A DNA stretch of 64,000 bases. Origin: Gemmatimonadota bacterium. GTDB taxonomy: Bacteria > Gemmatimonadota > Gemmatimonadetes > Gemmatimonadales > Gemmatimonadaceae. Location: the NCBI GenBank assembly GCA_028287235.1, contig JAQBQB010000002.1:248001-312000 (forward strand). The letters run 5' to 3'. The first letter of the stretch is position 1; each line of letters opens with the position of its first letter. Below, piece after piece: positions 23,171 through 32,087 of this stretch. Both the position numbers and the translations under genes were made by a program. The notes under the pieces are model-generated. The model was not told the origin of the DNA and made no database searches. It saw only the letters and a program-made list of their open reading frames with translations.

Positions 23171-25456
23171 TCAGAATGCGTACTTCAGGCTCGCCACGAA
23201 TGTGCGCTGCGGAAAAGGATGGAAGAAGAAGTACTTCCGGTTGAGAAGATTGTCCGCACCGACCGATGTGGACCAATGGTTGTCGACGCGATAGTTCACG
23301 TGTGCATCGGCCACGAACCAGGCGCTGAAACCCTGGTAGGTGTTTGGGTTGATGTCCGCGTTGTCGAGCGTGGTGTAGACCTTCCCGCTGTACCGGCCGG
23401 CGAGCGTGAGCGCCAACCGCTCGACCGGGCGGTACGTGGTGAGAAAATTCGCGCGCCAATCGGGAATGTTCGGCAACCGCTTCCCGACCGCGCTGCCCGC
23501 CGGCGCGGTTGCACTGGCCTGCCCGGAAAGCGCGAGCGTGCGCGCGTTCACGTACGTCACGCTGCTCGAGAAATCGAGACCGCGTACGAACACGTCGTTG
23601 CTCTCGAGCACCGCTTCCACGCCCCGCGCCCGCACGTGGTCCACGTTCGACACGTACGAGAAGAGCGCCGGCGAGCCCGGAACGAGCGGAAGAAATTGCG
23701 AGATGATTGCGTCGTGCACGTCGTCCTGGAAGAGCGCAACCTTTGCGCGCGACCGAGCGAACGTGCGCTCGACCGCGAGCTCGGCGGCCAGCACGTTGTC
23801 CGGCTTCAGATTCGGATTCGGCGACGTGAACGTCGTACCGGTGGAGACGAGTTGGTACAGCTCCGACGCGGTGGCGAAGCGATAGGCCTTGCCGACCGAC
23901 GCGGTGACCGACCAGAGCGGCGTCGCAGTCCAGGCGAGTATCGCCTTTGGCGAGAACTTCGATCCGTCGAGCGTCGGCTGCGTGACCTTCGTGTTGCCGT
24001 TGGCGTTGAAACCGTCGTACGCATGCCACCACTCGTAGCGGCCGCCAACGGTCAGCTTGAGCGTGGGCACGATGCGCCACGCGTCCTGCAACCAGAGCGC
24101 GCGCGTCTCCGTCTTGCCGTCGCCTTCCGTCGCGACACTCGAATGCACGGTGCCGGTCGTCCAGTCGGGCGTGTTGTACGTCGGGTTGAATAGCGTGTAG
24201 CGGTCGTCGTGCGCGCCGAAGCTCACGACATTCGCAGTGAGCGGACCACCGGCTTGCCACACGGCCTTGAAGTCGAGGGTGGTCCAGCCCGTTCCGTCGA
24301 GCACGGCAACACGGCCGGCCGATCCGAACGTCGTGCCGCTGGCCGACGCCGTCGTGGGCGTGCGCTGCTGATCCTTGTCGAAGTTGTAGCGCGTCGCGAC
24401 GGCTTCGAAATCCCAATCGCTCTTGCGATCCGTGCGCAGCGACAAGCTATGAGCGGTATGCTGCTCGAACAGCTTGTAGAAGCCGCTCGCGAAGCCCGCC
24501 TGGCCGGCGTACGTGGGCTGCCCGGACGCCTGCGCGTAGCTGTCGACCGACGAGCTCGCGTCGTTCTTCCAATATCCGAACGTGTACGCCGCGCGAACGA
24601 AGGGTGTGAAGTCGTACGCCGCCTTGACCTTCGCGTTCGTCATGTCCGTGTGCAGCAAACCGCTTGCGCCGAGGATGTTGGCCGGCGCGCCGAGCTTGTT
24701 CTGCGCCGCGAAGCCGCCCGTCGTACCGTTGGGAAAGGTGGCGCTCGTGACGTAGCTCAGCGGCTGGCTGTGGCTGTTCTGATAGTTGCCGCTGGCCCAG
24801 AACGAAAACTTGCCGAAGCGGTCGCCCACGGTCGCCGCCGTCTGTGCGGTGCCATAGTTCTTCTTCGTACCATAGAGATCGAAGTTCTGCACGGCTTGGG
24901 TCTGGCCGATCGAGCCCTCGAGCTTCTCGGGAAGGCGCGTGGTAATCTCCATGACCGCGCCCATCGAGTTGCCGGCGTAGGCGGCCGAGAACGGGCCGTA
25001 CATCATGTCGATGCGCGCGATCTCCGAGGGCGACACCAGTCCCCACCGCGGACCGCCGATGGTGTTGTTGTTGGCGACGAGCGCCGTAATCGGCACACCG
25101 TCGGCGAAGATGAGGCTCCGTGCGCTCGAGCTCACGCCCCACACGCGCGTCTCCAGCGTTGCCTGGGTGTCGCCGTTGTTGCGCTTGCGCAGAAAGACGC
25201 TTGGCAGGTACTTCACCGCGTCTTCGGCGTCGATGATGTTGACCGTCTCTTCGACGCGCTGCGAGGTGATGCTCGCGGTAACCGGGAGCGTGAGCAATTG
25301 GATGGGGCTGATGCGCGCCTCCTGCTCCGTGCGCTTTGCGGTCACCTTGACGCCGCTGAGCTGTGCGACGGTGTCTGGCGGAGTCGGCTTGACTACCTGC
25401 GCCTGAAGTGCACCGGCGGCGATGCCGGATGCTACGACAAGAGAAAAAATTCTCAT
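23171..25456 (-). CDS. TonB-dependent outer-membrane receptor
   Basis: A 761-residue receptor: signal peptide (MRIFSLVVASGIAAGALQAQ), an N-terminal TonB-box-like stretch with VKVTAKRTEQEA, a plug domain (about 55-165, with GVPITALVANNN and IARIDMMYGPFSAAYAGNSMGAVMEITTR), and a 22-strand barrel ending in the aromatic signature RTFVASLKYAF. The barrel motif near the C-terminus, NLLNRKYFFFHPFPQRTF, is typical of metal-complex or cobalamin/siderophore receptors rather than SusC. It has no STN domain and no SusD partner. It is preceded by a His/Cys-rich small secreted protein on the same strand, which points to a metal substrate such as copper, nickel or cobalt; this is inference. A strong terminator follows. 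Confidence 0.9.
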   Translation of the reverse strand: MRIFSLVVASGIAAGALQAQVVKPTPPDTVAQLSGVKVTAKRTEQEARISPIQLLTLPVTASITSQRVEETVNIIDAEDAVKYLPSVFLRKRNNGDTQATLETRVWGVSSSARSLIFADGVPITALVANNNTIGGPRWGLVSPSEIARIDMMYGPFSAAYAGNSMGAVMEITTRLPEKLEGSIGQTQAVQNFDLYGTKKNYGTAQTAATVGDRFGKFSFWASGNYQNSHSQPLSYVTSATFPNGTTGGFAAQNKLGAPANILGASGLLHTDMTNAKVKAAYDFTPFVRAAYTFGYWKNDASSSVDSYAQASGQPTYAGQAGFASGFYKLFEQHTAHSLSLRTDRKSDWDFEAVATRYNFDKDQQRTPTTASASGTTFGSAGRVAVLDGTGWTTLDFKAVWQAGGPLTANVVSFGAHDDRYTLFNPTYNTPDWTTGTVHSSVATEGDGKTETRALWLQDAWRIVPTLKLTVGGRYEWWHAYDGFNANGNTKVTQPTLDGSKFSPKAILAWTATPLWSVTASVGKAYRFATASELYQLVSTGTTFTSPNPNLKPDNVLAAELAVERTFARSRAKVALFQDDVHDAIISQFLPLVPGSPALFSYVSNVDHVRARGVEAVLESNDVFVRGLDFSSSVTYVNARTLALSGQASATAPAGSAVGKRLPNIPDWRANFLTTYRPVERLALTLAGRYSGKVYTTLDNADINPNTYQGFSAWFVADAHVNYRVDNHWSTSVGADNLLNRKYFFFHPFPQRTFVASLKYAF

Positions 25457-25498
25457 GGCTGGGCCACGGTTGGATTATGGATGGTGCCCACGCACGGA

Positions 25499-25520
25499 AT
25501 CGGACTGGGCTCAGTCCGAT
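25499..25520 (-). promoter_or_regulatory. 9-bp perfect hairpin in the leader of the TonB receptor gene
   Basis: ATCGGACTG pairs with CAGTCCGAT around the 4-base loop GGCT, 43 bases upstream of the receptor start. It has no T-run on the minus strand. It could be an operator for a dimeric metal regulator or an RNA hairpin between the His-rich gene and the receptor gene. Confidence 0.4.
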
Positions 25521-25603
25521 CGCCCGCGAGGACGTGTTACGCCGTTCTGATTGTGCGGATGGACCGCCGCGAGCTGCCGAAGGCGCTCAACGACGGGCGG
25601 TGC

Positions 25604-26008
25604 TCAGGCCAGTGCGTCCGAGGGCGGAGCGGTGGCGAACGGAAGAACGAAATCCGTCCAGGCGGCGCGGAGACCCAGCTCCGGCGCGATGTAGGTCGTC
25701 GTGAACTCGCCGACGCGCGCGACGTGTGCGGCCGTCGCCGGAACGGCCACCGCGGTGGCGCAGCAACTGCCAGGACAGGTGCAGTGATGCGCGTGCTGCT
25801 TAGCGGGCGCGGAGTGGTGCTCGTCGTGCGCCGCGGAATGTCCCGCGCTATGCGCTGCGTGACCGACGGATGCCCCAGTGTCGGCGAACATACCCGCCGC
25901 GGTTTGATGCATGGGGCACGCGCCGAGCGCGCCGGGCTCGAACCCGACGAGCGCGAACCATATCGCGAAGAGTGTGGCGCTCGCGCGCTGCAACCAATGC
26001 CGACGCAT
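25604..26008 (-). CDS. Secreted His/Cys-rich putative metal-binding protein
   Basis: A 134-residue protein with an N-terminal export signal or anchor (about residues 8-28), a CPMH motif right after it, a strongly His-rich middle (GHAAHSAGHSAAHDEHHSAP, about 48-68), then HAHHCTCPGSCC (four cysteines), and a polar C-terminus ending PPSDALA. The layout is like DUF2946-type small proteins that sit beside TonB receptors for metals, though I cannot confirm membership. The His and Cys clusters suggest binding of copper, zinc or nickel in the periplasm. The ATG at 26008 is preferred to a GTG at 26011. It is 147 bases upstream of the receptor gene, same strand, and divergent from pepT. Confidence 0.65.
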   Translation of the reverse strand: MRRHWLQRASATLFAIWFALVGFEPGALGACPMHQTAAGMFADTGASVGHAAHSAGHSAAHDEHHSAPAKQHAHHCTCPGSCCATAVAVPATAAHVARVGEFTTTYIAPELGLRAAWTDFVLPFATAPPSDALA

Positions 26009-26089
26009 CACGGCGAATTTACCACTGCACCTGCTCTGAAGCTAGAATTCCTCGCACCGTCGTCACTTGAATCCCCCTCTCGGGCTCCC

Positions 26090-27355
26090 ATGGACGCTTC
26101 CCGCCAGCCGCCGACCGAAACCGCCGTCGACCGATTCCTGCGCTACGTCCGGATCGACACGCAATCGCAGGAGGAGCAGCCGACCACTCCGAGCACGGCG
26201 AAGCAGTGGAACCTCGCCAACCTGCTCGTGAGCGAGTTGAAGCAGCTCGGCGCGTCCGACGTGCGCATCAGCGACTCGTGCATGGTCTACGCGTCCATCC
26301 CAGGGAACCTGCCCGCCGGGTCCGAAGTTCCCGGCCTCGGCTTCATCGCGCATGTCGACACGTCGCCGGCGGTGACGGGCACGAACGTCAATCCCATCGT
26401 GCATCGGAACTATCAGGGCGGCGACATCGTGCTGCCGAACGACCGTACGCAGGTGATCACCGTGGAGCAGAATCCCGTCCTCCGCGACATGATCGGCGAC
26501 GACGTCATCACCACCGACGGCACCACCCTCCTCGGCTCCGACGACAAGGCGGGGATCGCGACGATCATGACGATGGTCGACGTGCTCGTGCGCAACCCGG
26601 CCATTTCCCACGGCCCGATCGCGGTGGCGTTCACCGCGGACGAAGAGATCGGTGTGGGCATCGAGAAGTTCGACGTCGCCGCCTTCGGCGCCAAGTTCGC
26701 GTACACTGTGGATGGCGGCACGCTCGGCGAGATCAGCGACGAGACCTGGAGCGCGCGAATGGCGACGGTCACGTTCGCCGGGAAGAGCACACACCCGGGC
26801 ACGGCGAAGGGCGTGATGGTCAACTCGATCCATGCGTTCGCCGACTACCTCGTGCACATGCCCGCCGACATGCTGCCCGAGACCACCGACGGACGCGTGG
26901 GATTCGTGCATCCCTATGTCGGCGCCGCCGATGTGGAGACGTCGCAGATCAAGATCCTGTTGCGCGACTTCGACCTGAGCGGCCTGGAAGCGAAAGAACA
27001 GCTGCTTCGTGATCTCGCGTCGGCCACCGAGCGCAAGTTTCCCGGCGTGACGGTGCAGCTGGACGTGAAAGAGAACTACAAGAACATGAAGGAAGTGTTG
27101 AAGGACTACCCGCAGCTCACCGAGAACGCGCTCGAGGCGGCGCGCCGCGCGGGCCTGACACCGTTCACGATGCCGATTCGCGGCGGCACCGACGGCTCGA
27201 AACTCACGTTCCGCGGCCTTCCCTGCCCCAACATCTTCACGGGCGGGCACAACTTTCACAGCAAGCTCGAGTTCAACTCGCGGCGCGGCCTGGAGAAGAC
27301 GACGGAAACGCTCGTCCACCTCGTGCAACTGTTCGCCGAGCAACCGCGGCGTTGA
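26090..27355 (+). CDS. pepT: Peptidase T (tripeptide aminopeptidase)
   Basis: Cytoplasmic M20B metallopeptidase that removes the N-terminal residue of tripeptides. The 421-residue length fits (about 410 in E. coli). Metal-site motifs are all present: GFIAHVDTSPA with His and Asp, the SDDKAG region with the bridging Asp, TADEEIG with the general-base and ligand glutamates, YTVDGG, and the C-terminal TGGHNFHSKLEF with the last His. The substrate-binding IRGGTDGS motif is also intact. The start gives MDASRQPPTETAVDRFLRYVRIDTQS, the usual N-terminus of the family. It is divergent from the His-rich protein gene with 81 bases between. Confidence 0.95.
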   Translation: MDASRQPPTETAVDRFLRYVRIDTQSQEEQPTTPSTAKQWNLANLLVSELKQLGASDVRISDSCMVYASIPGNLPAGSEVPGLGFIAHVDTSPAVTGTNVNPIVHRNYQGGDIVLPNDRTQVITVEQNPVLRDMIGDDVITTDGTTLLGSDDKAGIATIMTMVDVLVRNPAISHGPIAVAFTADEEIGVGIEKFDVAAFGAKFAYTVDGGTLGEISDETWSARMATVTFAGKSTHPGTAKGVMVNSIHAFADYLVHMPADMLPETTDGRVGFVHPYVGAADVETSQIKILLRDFDLSGLEAKEQLLRDLASATERKFPGVTVQLDVKENYKNMKEVLKDYPQLTENALEAARRAGLTPFTMPIRGGTDGSKLTFRGLPCPNIFTGGHNFHSKLEFNSRRGLEKTTETLVHLVQLFAEQPRR

Positions 27356-27445
27356 GTCCGCCGGTGTCGCGTGGGGGGACGCGGAGCGTCGCGTGTCTGA
27401 TGGAGAGAAGGCTGTCGTCATCTCTTCACCCTCGGACTCTCCTCC

Positions 27446-27979
27446 ATGCTCGCCTCGACTGCCCACACGAGCGACCGCACACTCCTCGCTCGATGCTCGC
27501 GCGGTGACGCCGCGGCAGTCGATGCGCTGGTCGATCGGTATGTGACCTCCGGCTTGGCGATGGCCAGCCGCCTTGCGGGCGAGGACGCGGCGCCGGACCG
27601 CGTGCTCGACGGCGTACACGACGCGTTCATCACCGCGTTCGACGACGCGCTCGACGGCGACGCCGACAGTCCGGGTCCCGTGTTCTCCCGTTTGCTCGGA
27701 GCGTTCGCGTCGGCGATTCGCGCCACGCCCACCGCGGCGAACGCTAAGTCGGCAGCTGCGATCACGCCGGACGAGGCGCGTCAGCTCCGCCTCGACATCA
27801 TCAGCGAAGTGCGACTGACGATGGCGCTTCGAGTGGAATCTCCCCATTCTTGGATCAGCGCGCGTCGCATCGTTCAGGAACTGCGCCGAGTGCGGCGTCG
27901 GTTCCGGCAGACGCTGAAGCTCGGATCGCTCTACGACGACTTGAAGATTCTCGCGCCGAGCCACCAGCCGCACACGTGA
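27446..27979 (+). CDS. Sigma-70 region-2-like small protein, function unknown
   Basis: A 177-residue protein. Its first 75 residues resemble ECF sigma region 2: DRTLLARCSRGDAAAVDALVDRYV, a second helix, then a DGVHDAFITAF segment that mimics the usual QDVFLRAW. The rest does not carry region 4; instead there is a basic helical segment (ARRIVQELRRVRRRFRQTLK, about 142-161). So it may be a truncated or diverged sigma factor, an RNA polymerase-binding protein, or an unrelated helical protein. Its stop overlaps the start of the glycosyltransferase gene (GTGA at 27976-27979), so the two are translationally coupled. Start at the ATG at 27446; no clear Shine-Dalgarno. Confidence 0.6.
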   Translation: MLASTAHTSDRTLLARCSRGDAAAVDALVDRYVTSGLAMASRLAGEDAAPDRVLDGVHDAFITAFDDALDGDADSPGPVFSRLLGAFASAIRATPTAANAKSAAAITPDEARQLRLDIISEVRLTMALRVESPHSWISARRIVQELRRVRRRFRQTLKLGSLYDDLKILAPSHQPHT

Positions 27980-29094
27980 GCCGCATGCAGCACGCATTAC
28001 AGCGAGTCGAAAACGTCGTTCGCCGCCGAGCGCTCGAGCTGCTCGTGCGAATCGGAGGTCCGCGCGGGGCGGACGGCCTCGAGCTCGACGGGCGGCCGCG
28101 GCGCGTGTTGTTCATCTGCGAGGATGCGATCGGCGATCTTCTGCTCACGCTGCCCGCCATCCGTGCAATCGCGGAGTCATCCCCGGGGACCACGGTAGAT
28201 CTGCTCACGTCGGAATACGCGGTCGATCTGGTTCGCGAGCTGCCGTACATCCGCGACACGATCGTCTTTCCGCGGTACGATCGACGGCGCGTGAGAGCGG
28301 GGCTCGCGATGCTGCGTCGCGGCAGGTACGATGCGGTAGTCGACGGAATGGTGCTCCGCACCCACGTCCGGACCCGATCGGTGGCGTTGATGCTCGGCGC
28401 GCGCGCCGCCGTTTGGATTGGCGAAGCGGGTCGCCCGAACGATCATGTGTATTCGCTGCCCGTCGCGCCGGCCGCAGTCGGCACGACGCATTCCGCGCGG
28501 ATGATGCGCCTGGCCGAACCGTTCCTGAATCACGGCGCCGCACCGACCCTTCGCGCGCGACTCGTAATCACGAAGCTCGAGCAGGCGCGCGCGACGACCG
28601 CGTGGGCAGCGACGAATGCAACTGGCCGAAGGATTGTCGTCAACCTGTCGGCGAGCTGCCCCGAGCGGCGGTGGCCCGACGAGAAGTTTGCTGCCGTTCT
28701 CGATCGCGTGCGTGCGCGGCGCGACCGGGCCGCGATCATCGTGGTCGGCCTTCCGCGAGACGCCGCGAGCGTCGAAGCCCTCGCCGCCCGTGTGGGCGCG
28801 CACGGGATCGTGCCGACGCTACGCGAGCTGATCGCGCTCGTCGCATCGGCCGACCTCGTGCTGTCTCCCGACACCGCCGTCTGCCACATGGCGTCGGCGT
28901 TCGAGAGAACGCTCATCTCCCTCAACCTCGCGGATCACGAGGTCTGGGCGCCGTACGATACGCCCGGCGAGCGTGTCATTGGGCCGAGCGCGGAGACGCT
29001 CGACGGGCTGGAGGCCGACGCAGTAATTCGGGCGCTGGACGCGGTGCTGACGCTCCCGCGCGCGCAGCATCAGTCCGTAGACGCTGCCGGTTGA
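27976..29094 (+). CDS. GT9-family glycosyltransferase (heptosyltransferase-like)
   Basis: A 372-residue protein of the LPS heptosyltransferase family. It has the two Rossmann-like halves: the N-terminal half with VLFICEDAIGDLLLTLPAIRAI (the GD-LL motif of the acceptor site), and the C-terminal half with IVVNLSASCPERRWPDEKFAAVL and the nucleotide-sugar motif ADLVLSPDTAVCHMASAF. Probable role: adding a heptose or similar sugar to lipooligosaccharide core or another glycan at the inner face of the membrane. The GTG at 27976 overlaps the previous stop; an ATG at 27985 is the alternative start. No other LPS gene is near. Confidence 0.85.
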   Translation: MSRMQHALQRVENVVRRRALELLVRIGGPRGADGLELDGRPRRVLFICEDAIGDLLLTLPAIRAIAESSPGTTVDLLTSEYAVDLVRELPYIRDTIVFPRYDRRRVRAGLAMLRRGRYDAVVDGMVLRTHVRTRSVALMLGARAAVWIGEAGRPNDHVYSLPVAPAAVGTTHSARMMRLAEPFLNHGAAPTLRARLVITKLEQARATTAWAATNATGRRIVVNLSASCPERRWPDEKFAAVLDRVRARRDRAAIIVVGLPRDAASVEALAARVGAHGIVPTLRELIALVASADLVLSPDTAVCHMASAFERTLISLNLADHEVWAPYDTPGERVIGPSAETLDGLEADAVIRALDAVLTLPRAQHQSVDAAG

Positions 29095-29188
29095 GCGAAG
29101 CGCCATTTCGGCGCGAGCCTCACACGACGGTGCGATCGGAAGACGCAAAACGGAGAACGGTTGCCCGCAGGTTGCCGGCGTCGATCTT

Positions 29189-29208
29189 CCTACTACCGGA
29201 ATAGTAGG
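29189..29208. promoter_or_regulatory. Putative BlaI-type operator upstream of the PIG-L gene
   Basis: Inverted repeat CCTACTA-N6-TAGTAGG, 21 bases before the PIG-L start. Arm length, spacer and core (CTACT...AGTAG) match the site in front of the blaI-like gene at 58942-58961, which suggests that the same regulator acts here. Confidence 0.5.
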
Positions 29209-29228
29209 TGGCGTGACAGATTAGCGCC

Positions 29229-31952
29229 ATGTCACCTCAACGCCTCCATCTGATCGGCGCCACCGCGCTGCTGCTGGCCGCGCATCCCGCCGCATCACAA
29301 TCGCCGGTGCGGCCGCCGTCGACGGATCAGAGCGCCGCCGAGCTGCACCGGCTCGTGAGCGGACTCACCGTGACGCCCCGCGTGCTCATCGTCGGCATGC
29401 ACCCCGACGACGAAGATACCCAGCTCATCGCGTGGTTGTCGCGAGGCCACAACGTAGAGACGGCGTACCTCTCGGTCACGCGCGGCGAAGCGGGACTGAA
29501 CTTCGGCGGCGAGGAAGCCGGCACATCGCTCGGCGCGCTGCGCACCGAGGAAGCGCTCGCCGGCCGGCGCATCGACGGCGCGCATCAGTTCTATACTCGC
29601 GCGTTCGACTTCGGCGCCGCGCGCAACATCGCCGACGTATTGAAGCATTGGAATCGCGACTCGCTCGTCGGTGACATTGTCGGAGTGATGCGCGCCTTCC
29701 GGCCGCACGTCGTCATCGCCGTGTTTTCCGACTCCTTCGCCGACAACGACGGCCAGGATCAGGCGCTCGGCCTATTCGTCGACCAGGCGTTCGCGTCGTC
29801 CGCCGATCCGCGCCGCTTTCCGCCCGCGGTGTTCGGGATGCCCTGGCCGGCGGCGAAGCTGTATCGCTACGGCACCGGACTGCGCATCGAGACGGCGGGA
29901 TACGACCGCGTCCTGGGGAAGACATACGCCGAGCTCGCGATTGAATCGCGCGCCCAGCAGCGGTCGCAGGGATTGGCCGGCCTCACCGCCGCGCGCTCGA
30001 CCGCCGCGGAGCTGCGACGCATCGGCTCTCGCGTGGGCGACAGCGCCGCGGTCGACGAATCGTTGTTCGCCGCCGTGGACACGAGCTTCGCGCGCCTCGC
30101 CGCTCGATTGCCCGTCGAGGCGCGGGGAAACATCTCGAGCATCGCCGCGAACGCCGATTCGGCGCGGCGGGCGTTCGGCTCGAGCAGCCCTTCAGCCGCG
30201 GTTCCGTACCTTGCGCGTGTCGCAACCTTCGCCGGTCGCGCACGTGCCGCGACACCCTGGTGCCAACACGCGTCGGCGGCAGCCGATCCTCCGGCCGCGT
30301 CTCTCGTAATCTGCGATCCGCCGGCGCTCGATCTCGAGGCGTCGATCGATCTCGTGCGCGACCGAAGCACCGCGGCGCTGCTCGCGGCGTCCGGCATTTC
30401 GTTCGAGGCAACCGCCGACCGCGAGCTGCTCGCGACGAGCGACTCGACGGACGTGACCGTCACGATGTTCAACCGTGGTACGAGACCGGCGACGTTGCAA
30501 GCCATCGATGTTTGGGGGAGTCATCTGACGCCGATGGAATCCATCGAAGTTTCGCCCGACAGCTCTGTGCGCATCGTCCGGCGAGTGAGTCGCCTCGCCG
30601 ATGCACATCCGTGGTGGAGCGGACCACACGGCGGCCCGGAGCGAGGAGGCGATCGATTCGACGAAGTGCCTTCCGCGGTCGACGGACTCGCGCGCGGTGG
30701 GCTACTGCCCCGCCCCTTCAAGGTGCTCGGCGTCGCCGTGCCCGAAGATATTCGCCGCACGAGCAACGTGTCGGTCACGGTGAAAGTGGCAAACGCGACG
30801 CTGGCGGCGAACATCGGGCCGGTCATTTATCGGCATGCCGACGCGGAGGTCGGTTTGCAGAACCGGCCGCTCGGCGGAATTCCGGACGTGACGCTGCAGT
30901 TTGCGCGCGGCCTCGAGTGGATTCCGCGCAACAAGCCGCTCACGCGATCGCTGCGCATCGCGGTGAAGTCGCACTCCGACCGGGAGCTGGAGGTCGGATT
31001 GAATGTCGTCACGCCAATGGGAATGCCGAAGGGAATTCGTGTCGATTCACTCCCGCCATTCTTGCGGCTCGCGCCGCACGAGGAGCGGGAGCTGCTCGTT
31101 CAGCTTCGCGGCAAGCCCGTCGAGACCGATCGCCTTCCGCTCGCCGTGATCGGCGCACGGCGAGCGCAAACTCCGGGGCAGAACGTCTTCACGCTCAGCA
31201 CGAGCTACCAAACGGGCCTGCAGACGATTCACCGGGCTTACCTCCCGCCCATTCATGTGATGCCGGCGTCGGGCGAATGGATTCAGCCGATCGACATCGA
31301 CGTACCGCCGGCGCTCACCGTGTTGTACGTGCCTGGGGTGAGCGACGCTGTGGCGTCGGCGCTCCGACAGGTTGGCGTGTGGGTGAGCGAGGCGACGACC
31401 GCCGACCAATTGCTGTCGGTCGATCTGTCAAAGGTGACATCCATTGCGATCGGCGCGCAGGCGTTCGACGTGCACCCGGAGCTGCTCGGCCAGACGGCCC
31501 GCCTGATCGAGTTCGTCCGGAACGGCGGCACGCTGGTCGTGCTCCGCGGCGGAGAAGCGACGGCATCGTCGCGCCTCTTTCCGTATCCGCTGTCGCTCGC
31601 ACATTCGGCGCCCGAGCGTGTGTTGCAACCCGACGCGCCAGTGACGGTGCTCGACGCCAAAGCGCGCGTGCTGAGCTGGCCGAACAAGATTGGCGCCGCC
31701 GACTGGGCGGAGTGGGTGGCCGGCCGCTCGCAGTCGATGCCCACGGCCGCCGATCCGCGCTATGCACGAGTCGTCGAAGTTCACGACGTGGATCAACCAG
31801 AGAACCGGAACGCAATTCTCGTCGCGCACGTGGGTAAGGGCACGCTCGTCTACACGACGCTCACTCTCGACCGACAGATCGCCGGAGGAATTCCCGGCGG
31901 GTTGCGGCTGTTGGTGAATCTGCTGAGCGCGGGACTTCCGGCGGCACGATGA
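29229..31952 (+). CDS. Large exported PIG-L family deacetylase-like protein
   Basis: A 907-residue protein with a signal peptide (MSPQRLHLIGATALLLAAHPAASQ) and a PIG-L/LmbE domain at about 50-260. The zinc motif is MHPDDEDTQ (HPDD at 58-61), with ARTEEAL-type and VVIAVFSDSF segments in the expected order. Family members remove acetyl groups from N-acetylglucosaminyl compounds. The other 600 residues are beta-rich: an NPCBM/CARDB-like region at about 380-560 (VTVTMFNRGTRPATLQAIDVWG), another at about 560-700, and a GATase-like fold at about 700-890 (VLYVPGVSDAVASALRQVGV, GTLVVLRGG). Such long PIG-L proteins are common in Gemmatimonadota and Bacteroidota; the target glycan is unknown. A BlaI-type inverted repeat lies 21 bases upstream. 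Confidence 0.82.
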   Translation: MSPQRLHLIGATALLLAAHPAASQSPVRPPSTDQSAAELHRLVSGLTVTPRVLIVGMHPDDEDTQLIAWLSRGHNVETAYLSVTRGEAGLNFGGEEAGTSLGALRTEEALAGRRIDGAHQFYTRAFDFGAARNIADVLKHWNRDSLVGDIVGVMRAFRPHVVIAVFSDSFADNDGQDQALGLFVDQAFASSADPRRFPPAVFGMPWPAAKLYRYGTGLRIETAGYDRVLGKTYAELAIESRAQQRSQGLAGLTAARSTAAELRRIGSRVGDSAAVDESLFAAVDTSFARLAARLPVEARGNISSIAANADSARRAFGSSSPSAAVPYLARVATFAGRARAATPWCQHASAAADPPAASLVICDPPALDLEASIDLVRDRSTAALLAASGISFEATADRELLATSDSTDVTVTMFNRGTRPATLQAIDVWGSHLTPMESIEVSPDSSVRIVRRVSRLADAHPWWSGPHGGPERGGDRFDEVPSAVDGLARGGLLPRPFKVLGVAVPEDIRRTSNVSVTVKVANATLAANIGPVIYRHADAEVGLQNRPLGGIPDVTLQFARGLEWIPRNKPLTRSLRIAVKSHSDRELEVGLNVVTPMGMPKGIRVDSLPPFLRLAPHEERELLVQLRGKPVETDRLPLAVIGARRAQTPGQNVFTLSTSYQTGLQTIHRAYLPPIHVMPASGEWIQPIDIDVPPALTVLYVPGVSDAVASALRQVGVWVSEATTADQLLSVDLSKVTSIAIGAQAFDVHPELLGQTARLIEFVRNGGTLVVLRGGEATASSRLFPYPLSLAHSAPERVLQPDAPVTVLDAKARVLSWPNKIGAADWAEWVAGRSQSMPTAADPRYARVVEVHDVDQPENRNAILVAHVGKGTLVYTTLTLDRQIAGGIPGGLRLLVNLLSAGLPAAR

Positions 31953-32087
31953 GCGGCACGAGCCGACCTAAACGTCGCGCTGAGACGCGAGTAATGCGGG
32001 GCATTGCGCTCGCGCCCCGAAGCCCCGACGTTTGGCGGCTCGGCCGACCTCCTCGCCGTGCCGCCAACCTATCGCTGTGGAGTGTAA

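Noticed and set aside
24209-26089. Long in-frame extension upstream of pepT
   Set aside because: It is antisense to the TonB receptor and His-rich genes; the true PepT N-terminus begins at 26090.
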